A stretch of 64,000 nucleotides of DNA from Phytobacter ursingii (GCA_901456055.1 CABDWT010000018.1:496001-560000), one strand, 5' to 3'; counted from the first letter of the stretch, positions 31,844-43,326 are shown. Translations and numbers: made by a program. The notes: generated by a model from the letters alone, not told the origin.

Positions 31844-33921
31844 TATTTGCCTCCAATGGTCGCTGTCATCCGGATGGGACGGTTATCGGACATTTCCATA
31901 TTCGACAACACCACCAGCTGCGGCAGGCTGCGACGCAGGAAACGAGACAGCAACGGACGCAACGCATGGTTGACCAGCAGTACGGGCGGCGCGCCAAGCA
32001 TCTCCTGACGCTGCAACGCTTCCTGAGTTTGCTCAAGCAGACGATCGGCAAGGCCCGGCTCCAGCCCCCCGCCGCCTTGCAATGCCTGTAGCAGCAGACG
32101 CTCCAGTGGCGTATCAAGACCAATAACCTGCACTTCGCCGCTGCCGGGGAACCATTGCTGGGTAATCGCACGGCCCAGCGCGACGCGAACGACGGTGGTC
32201 AGTTCGTAAGGATCGGTTTGCAGCGGTGCATGTTCTGCCAGTGTCTCAAGAATGGTGCGCATATCGCGGATCGGTACTTTTTCTGCCAGCAGGTTTTGCA
32301 GCACTTTATGCAGCGTTGTCAGCGTAACAACACCCGGTACCAGGTCTTCGGTGAGTTTTGGCATTTCCTGGGTTACGCGGTCCAGCAGTTGTTGTGCTTC
32401 CTGACGACCAAACAGTTCCGGCGCAAACTGACCAATCAGGTGGTTCAGGTGTGTTGCGACAACCGTACTGGCCTCCACCACGGTGAATCCCTGGATCTGC
32501 GCTTGCTCTTTCAGCGCACTCTCAATCCAGATAGCCGCAAGGCCAAAGGCCGGATCGACAGTCTGCTCACCGGGTAATGAACCTGCCGCGGTTCCCGGGT
32601 TAATCGCCAGCCAGCGTCCCGGATACGCATCACCGCTCCCCACTTCCACCCCTTTCATCAGGATGCGGTAACGGGCGGGCGGCAAGTCCATATTGTCACG
32701 GATATGCACAACGGGCGGCAGGAACCCCATGTCCTGGGCGAATTTTTTACGAATACTGCGGATACGCCCCAACAGCTCGCCATCCTGCTGGAAATCCACC
32801 ATCGGAATCAGGCGATAGCCCACTTCCATGCCCAGTGAATCTTCCAGTTGCACGTCATTCCAGGTGGCTTCCACCGCCTGGTTGTTTTCTGGCATTTTGA
32901 CTGGCGTGACTTCCGTCGGCGCCTTCTCTTCTTTGCCACGCAGCCACCAGGCCAGCGTCAGCAGACCTACGGTGAAGAGCAAGAAGACAAAGTTCGGCAT
33001 ACCTGGCACGAGGCCAAACAGCCCCAGTACTGCGGCACTGAGCACCATTACGCGTGGGTTAGTAAACAGCTGGCTAACCATCTGCTGACCGACATCTTCA
33101 TCGTTTGCCACGCGGGTCACAATCACACCCGCTGCGGTAGAAATGACCAGTGCCGGGATTTGCGCAACCAGACCGTCACCGATGGTCAACAGGGTATAAC
33201 TTTGCGCCGCATCGCCCATCGACAAGCCATGCTGCAATACCCCCACCAGCAGGCCGCCAATGACGTTAATAACCATGATAAGAATGCCCGCGACGGCGTC
33301 ACCGCGTACAAACTTACTCGCACCGTCCATGGAACCGTAAAAGTCAGCTTCCTGGGTCACATCAGAACGACGACGTTTTGCCTCATCTTCCCCAATAAGG
33401 CCGGCGTTAAGGTCGGCGTCGATCGCCATCTGTTTACCGGGCATTCCATCCAGTACGAAGCGCGCGCCGACTTCCGCGATACGCCCCGCACCTTTGGTGA
33501 TAACCATAAAGTTGATGATCACGAGGATAATGAACACCACGATACCAATGGCAAAGTTACCACCAACCAGGAAGTGGCCAAAGGCTTCAACCACTCTACC
33601 CGCCGCTGCCGTACCAGTATGGCCTTCAAGCAGAATGATACGGGTAGAAGCCACGTTCAGCGCCAGGCGTAGCAAGGTGGTAAACAGCAATACGGTGGGA
33701 AATGCCGCGAACTCAAGGGTTTTCTGGGTGAACATCGCCACCAGAAGCACCATAATCGAGAGCGCAATGTTGAAGGTAAAAAGCAGGTCGAGCACGAATG
33801 CCGGCAACGGCAAAACCATCATCGACAGAATCAACAAAATCAGCAGCGGCCCCGCCAGAATTTGCCATTGTGTAGATTTCAGGTTGCCGGGCAGACGCAA
33901 CATTGCCACCAGATTAGCCAT
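31843..33921 (-). CDS. flhA: Flagellar export protein FlhA
   Basis: FlhA is the large membrane ring of the flagellar type III export gate and couples proton flow to export. The 692 residues comprise about eight N-terminal membrane segments with the FHIPEP-family stretch LRLALNVASTRIILLEGHTG and GRIAEVGARFVLDGMPGKQMAID, then a cytoplasmic domain of about 360 residues. Length equals E. coli. It overlaps flhB by eight bases. Confidence 0.97.
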   Translation of the reverse strand: MANLVAMLRLPGNLKSTQWQILAGPLLILLILSMMVLPLPAFVLDLLFTFNIALSIMVLLVAMFTQKTLEFAAFPTVLLFTTLLRLALNVASTRIILLEGHTGTAAAGRVVEAFGHFLVGGNFAIGIVVFIILVIINFMVITKGAGRIAEVGARFVLDGMPGKQMAIDADLNAGLIGEDEAKRRRSDVTQEADFYGSMDGASKFVRGDAVAGILIMVINVIGGLLVGVLQHGLSMGDAAQSYTLLTIGDGLVAQIPALVISTAAGVIVTRVANDEDVGQQMVSQLFTNPRVMVLSAAVLGLFGLVPGMPNFVFLLFTVGLLTLAWWLRGKEEKAPTEVTPVKMPENNQAVEATWNDVQLEDSLGMEVGYRLIPMVDFQQDGELLGRIRSIRKKFAQDMGFLPPVVHIRDNMDLPPARYRILMKGVEVGSGDAYPGRWLAINPGTAAGSLPGEQTVDPAFGLAAIWIESALKEQAQIQGFTVVEASTVVATHLNHLIGQFAPELFGRQEAQQLLDRVTQEMPKLTEDLVPGVVTLTTLHKVLQNLLAEKVPIRDMRTILETLAEHAPLQTDPYELTTVVRVALGRAITQQWFPGSGEVQVIGLDTPLERLLLQALQGGGGLEPGLADRLLEQTQEALQRQEMLGAPPVLLVNHALRPLLSRFLRRSLPQLVVLSNMEMSDNRPIRMTATIGGK

Positions 33922-35062
33922 CAGTGTCCTTCTCGTTCATAAAATCCAGCGACTCTGGCACTGGGAGATTTTCAGGTCTTGCCGGGCGTTTGCCCCCGGC
34001 AAGATTCCAGCGTTTCAATTGCCATACCCAGGCAAGAACCTCAGCCACGGCCGAGTAAAGCTGGCCTGGGATCTGCTGACCGATTTCAGCATGGCGATAC
34101 AGGGCGCGCGCCAGCGGCGGCGCCTCAAGAATCGGGATACGGTTTTCGCTGCCAATTTCACGAATACGCAGCGCAATCAAACCAGAACCCTTCGCAATCA
34201 CTTTCGGCGCACTCATTTTATTTTCGTCATATTGCAGCGCGACGGAGTAGTGCGTCGGGTTCGTTACAATCACATCGGCTTTTGGCACATCAGCCATCAT
34301 ACGACGGCGTGCCGCGGCGCGTTGCAGCTGGCGGATACGCCCCTTAACGTGCGGGTCACCCTCCTGCTGTTTAAATTCGTCACGAATATCCTGTTTGGAC
34401 ATACGCAACTTTTTCAGATGGCTGTAGATCTGCCAGAAGACGTCGAACCCCACCATCGGGATTATCGACAGCACAACCAGCAGGCAACACATCCCGGCCA
34501 GATTCAGGGCGCTGGCCATCGCGGTGACCGGTGCTTCCATCATCAGACGCATGATTTCCGGCCATTTATGCCACAGATAAAATGCGGCCACACTGCCCAT
34601 CAGGGCCGTTTTCATGATGGCCTTGACCAGCTCCGCCACGACCTGCGCTGAAAACAGACGCTTGAGGCCGCTCAACGGGTTAATCTTGGAAAAATTAAAC
34701 TGTACCGATTTACCACTTAATACCAGACCGCCCAGTACCGGCGGTGCCGCTAGCGCCACCAGCACCACGCCTGTCACCAGCGGCAGCAGCGCCAGCACGG
34801 CATTCTTAAGCAACTCAATCAGATGACCCAGGATCATTTTTTGGTCATTGATGATGGCATGATCAAAACGTAAACCCGACGACATAATGCCCGACAGTTT
34901 GCGGGCAAACGCGTCCCCGCCCATCCAGAGCACACCCACCCCAACAAAGAGCATCAGTATTGATGTCAGCTCTTTCGATCGGGGAACTTGCCCTTCCTCA
35001 CGGGCCTTCTCTTTTCGGTGGGGTGTGGGGGCTTCTGTTTTGTCGTCGCTATCGTCTGCCAC
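33914..35062 (-). CDS. flhB: Flagellar export switch protein FlhB
   Basis: FlhB controls the switch from rod/hook to filament export. The 382 residues have four N-terminal membrane segments and a cytoplasmic domain containing the autocleavage motif NPTH (VTNPTHYSVALQYD). The charged N-terminus DDSDDKTEAPTPHRKEKARE is typical. It is the first gene of flhBAE. Confidence 0.97.
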   Translation of the reverse strand: MADDSDDKTEAPTPHRKEKAREEGQVPRSKELTSILMLFVGVGVLWMGGDAFARKLSGIMSSGLRFDHAIINDQKMILGHLIELLKNAVLALLPLVTGVVLVALAAPPVLGGLVLSGKSVQFNFSKINPLSGLKRLFSAQVVAELVKAIMKTALMGSVAAFYLWHKWPEIMRLMMEAPVTAMASALNLAGMCCLLVVLSIIPMVGFDVFWQIYSHLKKLRMSKQDIRDEFKQQEGDPHVKGRIRQLQRAAARRRMMADVPKADVIVTNPTHYSVALQYDENKMSAPKVIAKGSGLIALRIREIGSENRIPILEAPPLARALYRHAEIGQQIPGQLYSAVAEVLAWVWQLKRWNLAGGKRPARPENLPVPESLDFMNEKDTDG

Positions 35063-35285
35063 GGCTCAAATCCACGGGTAGATGTTTGATGACATAATGC
35101 CAGAGTCAAGTCGGTCTAATGGGCAGAGTAAGGCATAAAAACGCGGGGTTTTCGCGATTTGAGAAAAGGCAAAGTGCATGTACTTATACGCCGACGATAT
35201 ACTACCGCGCAGGTCAGAAACCCTGCTTTTTGCGGCGTAAGCCTTTTAAAAGGCATAAAACATCATTAATACAAGGATGATAACC

Positions 35286-35936
35286 ATGCTGTCCAGTCAG
35301 GCGCAGAGACGCCATCACACCTTGATCTGTCTCGCAGCGGTACTGATTTATCATTGTTTTTTCTTTATTGTGGCGCTGCTACCCAATTATGCCGCGCTCT
35401 ATCATTCAGGTTTTGCTGCACTGTTTGTCGGCCTGATCGCCAGTTTGCCTTGCACGCTATTGCTCTGGCGACACTATAACCACCGCTACCCTTATATGCC
35501 GTTGGGGCGATTTAACGTCGGTTATTTCTCATTGGGCTTACTGGCCATCATCGTACTGAATATTGCCTGGCAGTTTCTGGGGATCGAAGAGGAGTGGGTG
35601 GCATCGTTAAAGGATTACTCGCTTTCTGCGCGTTGGGGACTGGCGTTCGCTATTTGTTTTATTGCCCCGTTTTGTGAAGAGGTGATCTTTCGCGGCTTCT
35701 TACTTAATGCATTTATACGCGCCGGGCGCTTTGCCAGGCAGCAGAGTATCGTGGTGACATCAGTCGTGTTTGCGCTTATGCACACCCAATACCATGCGCC
35801 AGCCACCTTTATCTGGCTGTTTACGTTTTCGGCTCTGCTGTGCGTGGTAAGAATGGCCTCAGGTGGATTGCTGCTGCCAATGCTGCTGCATATGCTGAAT
35901 AACGCCGCCTCTTTTTCCTTGTCCACCATGAGTTAA
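35286..35936 (+). CDS. CPBP-family intramembrane glutamic endopeptidase
   Basis: A 216-residue membrane protein with six or more hydrophobic segments and the CPBP (CAAX protease/bacteriocin-processing) motifs: EEVIFRG, then FALMHTQYH and HMLNNA. ATG 35286 is preferred because AAGGA lies eight bases before it; ATG 35277 overlaps that Shine-Dalgarno. It sits alone, on the opposite strand, between flhB and cheZ, which are adjacent in E. coli. The substrate is unknown. Confidence 0.85.
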   Translation: MLSSQAQRRHHTLICLAAVLIYHCFFFIVALLPNYAALYHSGFAALFVGLIASLPCTLLLWRHYNHRYPYMPLGRFNVGYFSLGLLAIIVLNIAWQFLGIEEEWVASLKDYSLSARWGLAFAICFIAPFCEEVIFRGFLLNAFIRAGRFARQQSIVVTSVVFALMHTQYHAPATFIWLFTFSALLCVVRMASGGLLLPMLLHMLNNAASFSLSTMS

Positions 35937-35970
35937 AAAAACGGGAAGCATCGCCGCTTCCCGTTTCTCA
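35934..35970. terminator. Bidirectional terminator between the CPBP gene and cheZ
   Basis: ACGGGAAGC-N6-GCTTCCCGT (35941-35964) has a seven-base T run on the minus side and TTTCTC on the plus side. It ends the leftward tar-tap-cheRBYZ transcript. Confidence 0.85.
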
Positions 35971-35991
35971 ATATGGCTCAGTGCAGAGGCA

Positions 35992-36636
35992 TCAGAAACC
36001 GAGGCTGTCGAGCAGATCGTCAACCTGATCCTGGCTTGCCACTACGCCCGCTTTCGTTGCATCAAGCTGTGGCCCATTAAGCAGACTTTCGTTTTCACGT
36101 TTCGGACGCGCAGACTGATCGGGAATGTTTTCGATCAGCACCATCAGCAGCTGTCGTTCAATTTCCTGAATCACATCCATCATACGCTTGATAACCTGAC
36201 CGGTAAGGTCCTGGAAATCCTGCGCCATCATGATGTCTAATAACTGCGCGTTGGTGAAGCTGGTGTGCCCCGGCACATCCCCGAGGAATTTGCGGGTATC
36301 GGTCACCAGTTCACGGGCATCTTTAAGCTCGATAGGATTTTCAAACCACTCATCCCAACGCTTTGACAGCGTTTTAGCCCCTTTTTCCATCGCATCCTGG
36401 TGCGGTTGCGACGCCTCAACGCTATTAAGTGCGCGTTCAGCGGCCTGCGCGGTCATCTGTACCACATAATCAAGACGATCACGGGCATCCGGGATGGCTT
36501 CCGCCGCTTCAGCAATCGCCTGATCCAATCCCAACTCACGCAAACTGTCACGCAACATACGTGTCAGGCTACCGATACGGGCAATGATATCGCTGGCTGA
36601 ATGTTCTTCCGTAGGTTTAATTGAAGGTTGAATCAT
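35992..36636 (-). CDS. cheZ: Chemotaxis phosphatase CheZ
   Basis: CheZ dephosphorylates CheY-P, terminating the tumble signal. The 214 residues (E. coli length) contain the catalytic glutamine region [18 protein letters not shown] and the C-terminal CheY-binding peptide ([11 protein letters not shown]). It is the last gene of the tar-tap-cheR-cheB-cheY-cheZ unit. Confidence 0.97.
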   Translation of the reverse strand: MIQPSIKPTEEHSASDIIARIGSLTRMLRDSLRELGLDQAIAEAAEAIPDARDRLDYVVQMTAQAAERALNSVEASQPHQDAMEKGAKTLSKRWDEWFENPIELKDARELVTDTRKFLGDVPGHTSFTNAQLLDIMMAQDFQDLTGQVIKRMMDVIQEIERQLLMVLIENIPDQSARPKRENESLLNGPQLDATKAGVVASQDQVDDLLDSLGF

Positions 36637-36646
36637 CGTCCAGTCC

Positions 36647-37042
<396 letters not shown>

Positions 37043-37052
37043 TCACTCCTCG

Positions 37053-38105
37053 TTAAATACGTATTGCCTGTCCGGCACTAATTTTTGCCAACATCTGCTG
37101 GCTTACCTGGCTAAGATCGACCACTTCGCTGACGCCACCCATATTGATAGCTTCGCGCGGCATGCCGAACACCACACAACTTGCCTCATTTTGTGCAATG
37201 GTCCAGGCACCAGCCTGGTGCATCGCTAACATTCCGGCCGCACCGTCGTTGCCCATCCCGGTGAGGATAACCCCCACGGCATTTCGCCCGGCGTATTTCG
37301 CGACCGAATGAAACAGTACATCCACAGCAGGACGGTGACGATTCACCGGCGGCCCATCGTGGATTTTAATCTGATAGTTTGCCCCGCTACGCGCCAGCTC
37401 CATATGCTTGTCGCCCGGTGCAATATACGCATGTCCCGGCAGGACACGCTCACCATCTTCCGCCTCTTTCACGGTAATCTGGCACAGCTTATTCAGGCGT
37501 TCTGCAAACGAACGGGTGAAGCCTGGCGGCATGTGCTGCGTAATAAGAATACCCGGACTTGAAAGCGGCAATGGCTGGAGTACATGACGAATTGCCTCTG
37601 TTCCTCCGGTTGAAGCGCCAATTGCCAGCAATTTTTCCGAACTTAACAGCGGGCCAGACTTCAATGCTGCCGGTGCTGCCGCCATCGGTTTATGTGCCGC
37701 AAGGCGCGCGCGCGAAGCGGTACGCACTTTTTCGGCAATCATTTCACTGTAAGCCAGCATCCCTTCGCGAATACCGAGCTGGGGCTTGGTAACGAAATCA
37801 ATCGCCCCCAATTCCAGCGCGCGCAGCGTGACTTCTGACCCTTTTCCCGTCAGGGAAGACACCATCACCACCGGCATTGGGCGCAGACGCATCAGTTTCT
37901 CCAGGAAATCCAGACCGTCCATCCGCGGCATTTCCACATCAAGTGTCAGCACATCAGGGTTAAATTTTTTAATTAAATCCCGTGCAACCAACGGATCCGG
38001 CGCCGTCGCCACCATTTCCATATCGCTGTGGCTATTGATAATTTCGGTCATGATTTGGCGCATCAATGCAGAATCATCGACGGACATTACCCTGATTTTA
38101 CTCAT
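37053..38105 (-). CDS. cheB: Chemotaxis methylesterase CheB
   Basis: CheB removes methyl groups from, and deamidates, chemoreceptors. The 350 residues (E. coli 349) have an N-terminal receiver ([12 protein letters not shown], phospho-Asp in [12 protein letters not shown]) and a C-terminal esterase with catalytic Ser in [10 protein letters not shown], His in TQHMPPGFT and Asp in [10 protein letters not shown]. The start overlaps the cheR stop by ATGA. Confidence 0.97.
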   Translation of the reverse strand: MSKIRVMSVDDSALMRQIMTEIINSHSDMEMVATAPDPLVARDLIKKFNPDVLTLDVEMPRMDGLDFLEKLMRLRPMPVVMVSSLTGKGSEVTLRALELGAIDFVTKPQLGIREGMLAYSEMIAEKVRTASRARLAAHKPMAAAPAALKSGPLLSSEKLLAIGASTGGTEAIRHVLQPLPLSSPGILITQHMPPGFTRSFAERLNKLCQITVKEAEDGERVLPGHAYIAPGDKHMELARSGANYQIKIHDGPPVNRHRPAVDVLFHSVAKYAGRNAVGVILTGMGNDGAAGMLAMHQAGAWTIAQNEASCVVFGMPREAINMGGVSEVVDLSQVSQQMLAKISAGQAIRI

Positions 38106-38971
38106 GCTTTATCCTTACTCAGCGCGTAAACGGTTTGCCCACGCAGGCTAAACTCACGCACAAGGTTGCTGAAATTCTCCGAATGCCCGGCAAAAAGAAG
38201 TCCGTCAGGCTTAAGCAATGGTGCAAAACGATGCAAGATATCCTGCTGCGTTGTTTTATCAAAATAAATCATTACGTTACGGCAAAAAATCGCATCAAAC
38301 GGCCCGGGGACGTTATATTGTTTATCCAGCAGGTTCACCGACGTGAAATCAACGTAATTCGCCAGTTCCTGGCGCACGCGCACCAGCCCGGCATGGGGGC
38401 CGGTTCCGCGCATAAAGTAGCGCTGCAACTGTTGCGGCGACAGCGTTTTCAATTCATCCTGGCGATAAACGCCGTTACGCGCCTTCTCCAGCACTTCAGT
38501 GTCGATATCACTGGCAATCACTTTAAAACGACCCGGCGCCATTCCCAGTGAATCCGCCAGGGTAATCGCAATGGAATAAGGTTCTTCACCGGTCGATGCC
38601 GCGGCACTCCAGACGCGGTATTCGCCGGTACGCTTGCGTGCATGCTCCGCAAGGACCGGGAAGTGGTGAGCTTCCCGGAAAAAGGCAGTGAGGTTAGTGG
38701 TCAGCGAGTTTATAAAAGCCTGCCACTCGGCGCTATTCTGGTTCGCTTCCAGCATGCTCAGGTAGCGACCAAAATCATCCAGCCCAAGGGTACGCAAGCG
38801 ACGAACCAGGCGGTTATAGACCATGTCCCGCTTATGGTCGGCGAGCACGATCCCTGCACGCTGATAGATCAACTGACATATTCGACGAAAATGCGCGTCA
38901 GACAGCGCAAGACGCTGAGTCATCTGTTGCATGAGTGATGACGTTTGCCCGGTAGGCATTGATGATGTCAT
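38102..38971 (-). CDS. cheR: Chemotaxis protein methyltransferase CheR
   Basis: CheR methylates glutamates of the receptors using SAM, opposing CheB during adaptation. The 289 residues contain an N-terminal helical domain and the SAM fold ([31 protein letters not shown]). The final residues ALSKDKA overlap the start of cheB. Confidence 0.97.
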   Translation of the reverse strand: MTSSMPTGQTSSLMQQMTQRLALSDAHFRRICQLIYQRAGIVLADHKRDMVYNRLVRRLRTLGLDDFGRYLSMLEANQNSAEWQAFINSLTTNLTAFFREAHHFPVLAEHARKRTGEYRVWSAAASTGEEPYSIAITLADSLGMAPGRFKVIASDIDTEVLEKARNGVYRQDELKTLSPQQLQRYFMRGTGPHAGLVRVRQELANYVDFTSVNLLDKQYNVPGPFDAIFCRNVMIYFDKTTQQDILHRFAPLLKPDGLLFAGHSENFSNLVREFSLRGQTVYALSKDKA

Positions 38972-38990
38972 AGCGCCTTCTCATTCTGAG

Positions 38991-40589
38991 TTATGATACA
39001 ACTGGCACCCCTTTGGGGAGCGCCACGTCTGATGTTACGGCATGCTCTTCTAACTTGAACACCGCCACCAGGGAGGTCAGATGATCTGCCTGGTGCGCTA
39101 ACTGATCGGTGGCCGCAGCGGCTTCTTCAACGAGCGCAGCATTCTGTTGCGTCACCTGATCCATCTGGCTTACAGCCAGCGCGACTTGCTCAATACCCCG
39201 GCGCTGTTCATCCGAAGCAGAGGCAATTTCGCCCATAATATCGTTCACCTGCGTGACAGAGTGGACGATCTCCATCATGGTTTTGGCAGAGGTATCCACC
39301 AGCACCGAGCCTTGTTGAACGCGTGATACCGACTCTTCGATCAGACCCTTGATCTCTTTTGCGGCCTGCGCGCTTCGACTGGCGAGGTTACGCACCTCCC
39401 CGGCCACCACGGCGAAACCGCGTCCCTGCTCTCCTGCCCTCGCCGCTTCTACCGCCGCGTTCAAGGCCAGAATATTGGTCTGGAAGGCAATACCGTCAAT
39501 CACGCTGATAATATCGCCAATCTTGTGCGAGCTGGCGGCGATCTCATGCATAGTGCTTGCCACATTCGACGCCTGCTGTCCGCCCTTACGCGCTGTTTCC
39601 GCCGCGCTCTGCGCCAGACCAGATGCCTGACGGGCATTGTCAGCGTTTTGCCCTACCGTGGCCGTCAACTCTTCCATACTGGCCGCCGTTTGCGCCAGAG
39701 ACGCGGCCTGTTGTTCGGTACGCGCCGACAGGTCGTTGTTGCCTTCGGCAATCTCCGAAATGCCGGTATGCATCGCATAGCTGCCCTGGCGAACATCGGT
39801 CACAGTAGAACGCAGAGCAGTCTGCATCTTTTTGAGGCTGGCAAAAATGGCCGAAATTTCATTCTTACCAAATACCGCAATCGATCGCGCCAGATTACCC
39901 TCAGAAATACTGTCAAAATGACTGCTGATAATGGCCAGCGGCTGAACAATCATTTTGCGCGCCCACCACAGCGCGGCCGATGTCAGCAATGCGGCCAGAA
40001 TCACCACCACCACAAAAATCACCGCCGAGCGCTGATAGTTGTTTTGGCCCTCTGCCTTAGCTGTCTCCACAAAGTGGTTAATATGCTGCTGCCAGGCCGT
40101 AAAGTTTTGATTAAACGCATCCTGCGACTGCTGAACCGGCGCCGACATAAAGTCGGATAGCTGATTACTTTCAAGCCACGCGGCCTGGTGTTCAAGATCG
40201 CCATGCCATGCGATGTAAGCGGCTTTTGTCCCGTCCTGCAGGCGCTTACCTTCGTCGGTCAACGCCGGGATATTCAAAAACTCATTTATACTGTTATCGG
40301 CATCTTTCAGATTATCTTTCGCCTGTTTCATTAGCGCCTTGATATCGTCCGGCGGATAACTCAGCGCCGTTAACGTACCGGCTTTATTCAGTGATGTACT
40401 GGCCTGTAATAACCAGGCGCGAGTTTGCGTAAGTGCGTTGCGCTGGATATTACTTTTTTCAACTTCCGCTAAATGGGCAGTGCTTTGACGAAACGCCCAA
40501 AACGACAACCCGTTGCTCCCTACTTGCAAAACGCCACAAACAATCAAAATCAAAAAAAGTGTCGTAGAAATTCGAATACGGTTTAACAT
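38991..40589 (-). CDS. tap: Methyl-accepting chemotaxis protein, dipeptide receptor type
   Basis: The start [18 protein letters not shown] at 40589 gives 532 residues. The N-terminal membrane segment and the periplasmic four-helix domain ([33 protein letters not shown]) match E. coli Tap, which senses dipeptides through a binding protein, better than Tar or Trg. HAMP follows, then the highly conserved signalling hairpin ([20 protein letters not shown]). The C-terminus ends PVVS and lacks the NWETF pentapeptide, as in Tap (a low-abundance receptor needing CheR/CheB help from others). Salmonella typically lacks this gene. Confidence 0.93.
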   Translation of the reverse strand: MLNRIRISTTLFLILIVCGVLQVGSNGLSFWAFRQSTAHLAEVEKSNIQRNALTQTRAWLLQASTSLNKAGTLTALSYPPDDIKALMKQAKDNLKDADNSINEFLNIPALTDEGKRLQDGTKAAYIAWHGDLEHQAAWLESNQLSDFMSAPVQQSQDAFNQNFTAWQQHINHFVETAKAEGQNNYQRSAVIFVVVVILAALLTSAALWWARKMIVQPLAIISSHFDSISEGNLARSIAVFGKNEISAIFASLKKMQTALRSTVTDVRQGSYAMHTGISEIAEGNNDLSARTEQQAASLAQTAASMEELTATVGQNADNARQASGLAQSAAETARKGGQQASNVASTMHEIAASSHKIGDIISVIDGIAFQTNILALNAAVEAARAGEQGRGFAVVAGEVRNLASRSAQAAKEIKGLIEESVSRVQQGSVLVDTSAKTMMEIVHSVTQVNDIMGEIASASDEQRRGIEQVALAVSQMDQVTQQNAALVEEAAAATDQLAHQADHLTSLVAVFKLEEHAVTSDVALPKGVPVVS

Positions 40590-40631
40590 CAACGCTCCCA
40601 TCAGGCGGCAAATTGCCGCGGGTTAAAGCAG

Positions 40632-42296
40632 TTAAAAAGTTTCCCAGTTATCGTTTTGTCCGGTAGTGAGTTGACGGGCTCTGGAAGGAGCCGTGGTAAT
40701 GTCTGCCGCCGGATTAAGCGCTCCATGCGCGTTTTTTGTAGGGACAGAAGAGAGACGGAAAGTAGAAACCGCTTGCGTCAACCTGCTGGCTTGTTCTTCT
40801 AATGCGGCCGCAGCGGCTGCAGATTGTTGTACCAGCGAGGCGTTTTGCTGCGTGACGCGATCCATTTCGGACACCGCCAGCGCAACCTGATCGATGCCAC
40901 GGCTCTGTTCATCAGATGCCGAAGCAATCTCACCCATAATGTCATTTACCCGGGTTACCGCATTCACAATATCGCCCATCGTCTCACCGGCGCTTTCAAC
41001 CAGTACCGAACCGGTATCCACGCGTGAGACAGAGTCTTCAATCAGTGCCTTGATTTCTTTTGCCGCCTGAGCGCTACGGCTGGCAAGGTTGCGCACTTCG
41101 CCAGCAACTACCGCAAATCCACGCCCCTGCTCACCGGCGCGGGCGGCTTCAACGGCCGCGTTGAGTGCAAGAATATTAGTCTGGAAAGCAATACCGTCGA
41201 TGACCCCGGTAATATCGGCAATTTTTTGCGAACTGGCGGCAATGTCGTGCATTGTTTTTACCACGCCATCCACCACTTTACCGCCGCGTTCAGCGGTATC
41301 AGAAGCGCTCTTCGCCAGCAACGATGCCTGACGGGCGTTTTCGGCGTTCTGTTTCACCGTTGCGGTCAGCTCTTCCATACTTGCCGCCGTCTCTTCAAGC
41401 GCCGAGGCTTGTTCTTCGGTACGGGATGACAAATCATTATTGCCCGCCGCAATTTCACTGGTGCCGGAATGGATAGCATCGGAACCAGCGCGCACATTGG
41501 TCACCGTATCAATCAACGAGCGTTGCATATGGTCGACGCTCTCGGCCAGATCGGTAATTTCACTGCGCCCTTCAACCACCAGTTTGTCGGTCAGGTTGCC
41601 ACTGGCGATTTCACGAATATGTTTAATGACGGCGGTTAACGGCGCCAGCAGAATGCGGCGAATGCCGTACCAGACCAACGCCAGCACCACAACCAGGGCC
41701 AGCGCGAGTGCCGCCATTTGCCATTTCGCAAAGTTATAATCACTCACGCTTTCGTCATAGGCTTTGCGGTACAGCGATTCGCTCAACTGGGCATATTTAC
41801 CCATCGCGTCAGCGAGACCGTTTTGCATGCCCTGCGTTGGCTGAGCAAAGTAGCCATCCATGTTGCCGCCTTCCAGAAACTGCACCAGTTCCGTAAGACC
41901 AGCCGCATAGGTTTTATACTTTTCATCCAGCACCTGACGCGCCTCGTCCATGGCGGGGACCGATGGCATGGCACGGAAAGCATCGTAGTGTTTTGCGGCA
42001 TCCGCCAGGCTGGATTTCGCGCTTTTTAATAATTCAGTTTTGGCGCTACTTTGTTGATTGTTGGGGTCCATCATCATACGGGCAGACGAACGACTCAGGT
42101 TGATACGTGTTTGCAGCATCAATTCCCAGGTTTTCGTCAATTCGGTCTGTTGCATGCGCAGATCGTTGGACACCGCAAAGCTTTGTTGATTGTGATTAAG
42201 AGAAGAGAATAAAAGCCCGCCCGAGAGCAACTGCAGCAGCGCAAACACTACCAGTACACTCATCAGCATTGTGACAACGCGAATACGGTTCAACAT
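40632..42296 (-). CDS. tar: Methyl-accepting chemotaxis protein, aspartate receptor
   Basis: The start [20 protein letters not shown] at 42296 gives 554 residues (E. coli 553); the frame to 42344 is the leader. The periplasmic domain has the aspartate-site arginines in [15 protein letters not shown], methylation helices and the hairpin tip follow. The C-terminus ends DNWETF, the CheR/CheB docking pentapeptide. A consensus FliA promoter lies 32-58 bases upstream. In E. coli tar directly follows cheW; here a fimbrial island separates them. Confidence 0.96.
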   Translation of the reverse strand: MLNRIRVVTMLMSVLVVFALLQLLSGGLLFSSLNHNQQSFAVSNDLRMQQTELTKTWELMLQTRINLSRSSARMMMDPNNQQSSAKTELLKSAKSSLADAAKHYDAFRAMPSVPAMDEARQVLDEKYKTYAAGLTELVQFLEGGNMDGYFAQPTQGMQNGLADAMGKYAQLSESLYRKAYDESVSDYNFAKWQMAALALALVVVLALVWYGIRRILLAPLTAVIKHIREIASGNLTDKLVVEGRSEITDLAESVDHMQRSLIDTVTNVRAGSDAIHSGTSEIAAGNNDLSSRTEEQASALEETAASMEELTATVKQNAENARQASLLAKSASDTAERGGKVVDGVVKTMHDIAASSQKIADITGVIDGIAFQTNILALNAAVEAARAGEQGRGFAVVAGEVRNLASRSAQAAKEIKALIEDSVSRVDTGSVLVESAGETMGDIVNAVTRVNDIMGEIASASDEQSRGIDQVALAVSEMDRVTQQNASLVQQSAAAAAALEEQASRLTQAVSTFRLSSVPTKNAHGALNPAADITTAPSRARQLTTGQNDNWETF

Positions 42297-42327
42297 GCTA
42301 CACCTTCCTGAAAACTTATTAACGGTG

Positions 42328-42354
42328 TTATCGGCAAGGGGCAACAGAACTTTA
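42328..42354 (-). promoter_or_regulatory. FliA (sigma28) promoter of tar
   Basis: On the minus strand TAAA-N15-GCCGATAA is an exact match to the sigma28 consensus. It lets the receptor/adaptation operon be transcribed independently of motA-cheW. Confidence 0.92.
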
Positions 42355-42536
42355 CATTTGCGAAAAGGAATTAAACCGTCTCAATATTAACCGGAGAAAT
42401 CGCCTTCGTCTGGAAGGTTAAAAAGCGATAACTCAACTAAAAAGCGAGATCGATAAGATAGTGTCAGTGGACGTTGTGTCATCCGTCCGTTTCATCACCG
42501 CATGATCCCCTACAAAAACAGTCGGCGTGAGAGCCG

Positions 42537-42749
42537 TCAGCGTTGCTTCAACGTCCCCAGTACTCCCCCGGTGCCGCCGGCAACTGAACAACCTGGGTTT
42601 ATGGTGGCCCCAACGGTGAAGGTCTGCTGTGAGACCGTAAGGGCGGCTGCACTTTGCGGAAAGCCCATTGTGCATAGCAATAGCCCAAAAAAAGGGCGCG
42701 ACAACCTGATGCCTCTCAAGGGAGAAGCATTATTCCCTTTCACCCACAT
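42537..42749 (-). pseudogene. Truncated spore coat protein U (SCPU) domain gene
   Basis: The 70-residue frame has a signal-like N-terminus (RPFFGLLLCTMGFPQSAAA) followed by the first strand of an SCPU/Csu-type pilin (VSQQTFTVGATINPGCSVAGG). It then stops right after GVLGTL, where family members continue with (D/N)FG. The adjoining frames do not resume the domain. It starts ten bases after the SCPU gene at 42760. The rest of the gene, and any chaperone-usher genes that usually follow, appear deleted up to the tar promoter region. Confidence 0.7.
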
Positions 42750-42759
42750 ACGTTATTAA

Positions 42760-43326
42760 TCAATAGACTACATTCACGTTCAGCGTGTCGGTGTAGGTTC
42801 CAGGCAGTACGGTGACACTGTTCCCCCCACCCGTGATCCGCCCATACAGGGTGTATGAATCAACCCCTCCGGCAGTTGAAGCTCGGGGAATGTTGACCCC
42901 ATTACCCACTTCGTTACTGAACCCGCTGTCGCTGAATACGCTGTAGGCCACACCCTGGGTATTGGCTGCCGTCCTGAGATAACGCGCCGTCGCCCCTGGC
43001 GTACCCACGGTGGTGGTGGGGGTCGCCGTATTGGTATTGCTGATTATCTGGACAGTATAACTCGCGGTGGTGCACTGAATGGTAAAGGTACTGCCTCCGG
43101 CTCCGGATCCCGATAATTGCGTGGTTAACTGGCTGAAGGTCGCTGGTTGTGTACCAAAGTCCAGGGTACCGAAGTTAATACCGGTTTGTGAGGGAGAACC
43201 ATTAATTAAGCAGCCGTTTGAGAGCGTCAAGGTTGCACCAATCGTGCCTGAACAGGTAACAGCATCGGCATTATTTACCGACATCACAGCTACCCCGATA
43301 ATCAGGGAAAGGCGTATTTTCTTCAT
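42760..43326 (-). CDS. SCPU-domain (Csu-type) pilin-like protein
   Basis: The start MKKIRLSLIIGVAVMSV at 43326 has GGAGG upstream and gives 188 residues. Signal peptide (cleavage near NADA22), then an SCPU domain: GATLTLSNGCLINGSPSQTG, FGTLDFGTQPATFSQL, and the C-terminal strand TYTDTLNVNVVY. SCPU proteins are subunits of archaic chaperone-usher pili such as Csu. It is a clear paralogue of the gene at 45295. No chaperone or usher is in the window, so assembly would have to use machinery encoded elsewhere. Confidence 0.85.
   Translation of the reverse strand: MKKIRLSLIIGVAVMSVNNADAVTCSGTIGATLTLSNGCLINGSPSQTGINFGTLDFGTQPATFSQLTTQLSGSGAGGSTFTIQCTTASYTVQIISNTNTATPTTTVGTPGATARYLRTAANTQGVAYSVFSDSGFSNEVGNGVNIPRASTAGGVDSYTLYGRITGGGNSVTVLPGTYTDTLNVNVVY

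Noticed and set aside
39300-41250. Long near-identical segments in tap and tar as a duplicated repeat
   Set aside because: The identity is confined to the universally conserved receptor signalling hairpin, so it reflects family conservation (possibly gene conversion) and not a separate repeat element.
42433-42675. 80-residue minus-strand frame overlapping the truncated SCPU gene
   Set aside because: It is in a different frame from the SCPU remnant, has no signal peptide or family motif, and does not continue the SCPU domain.
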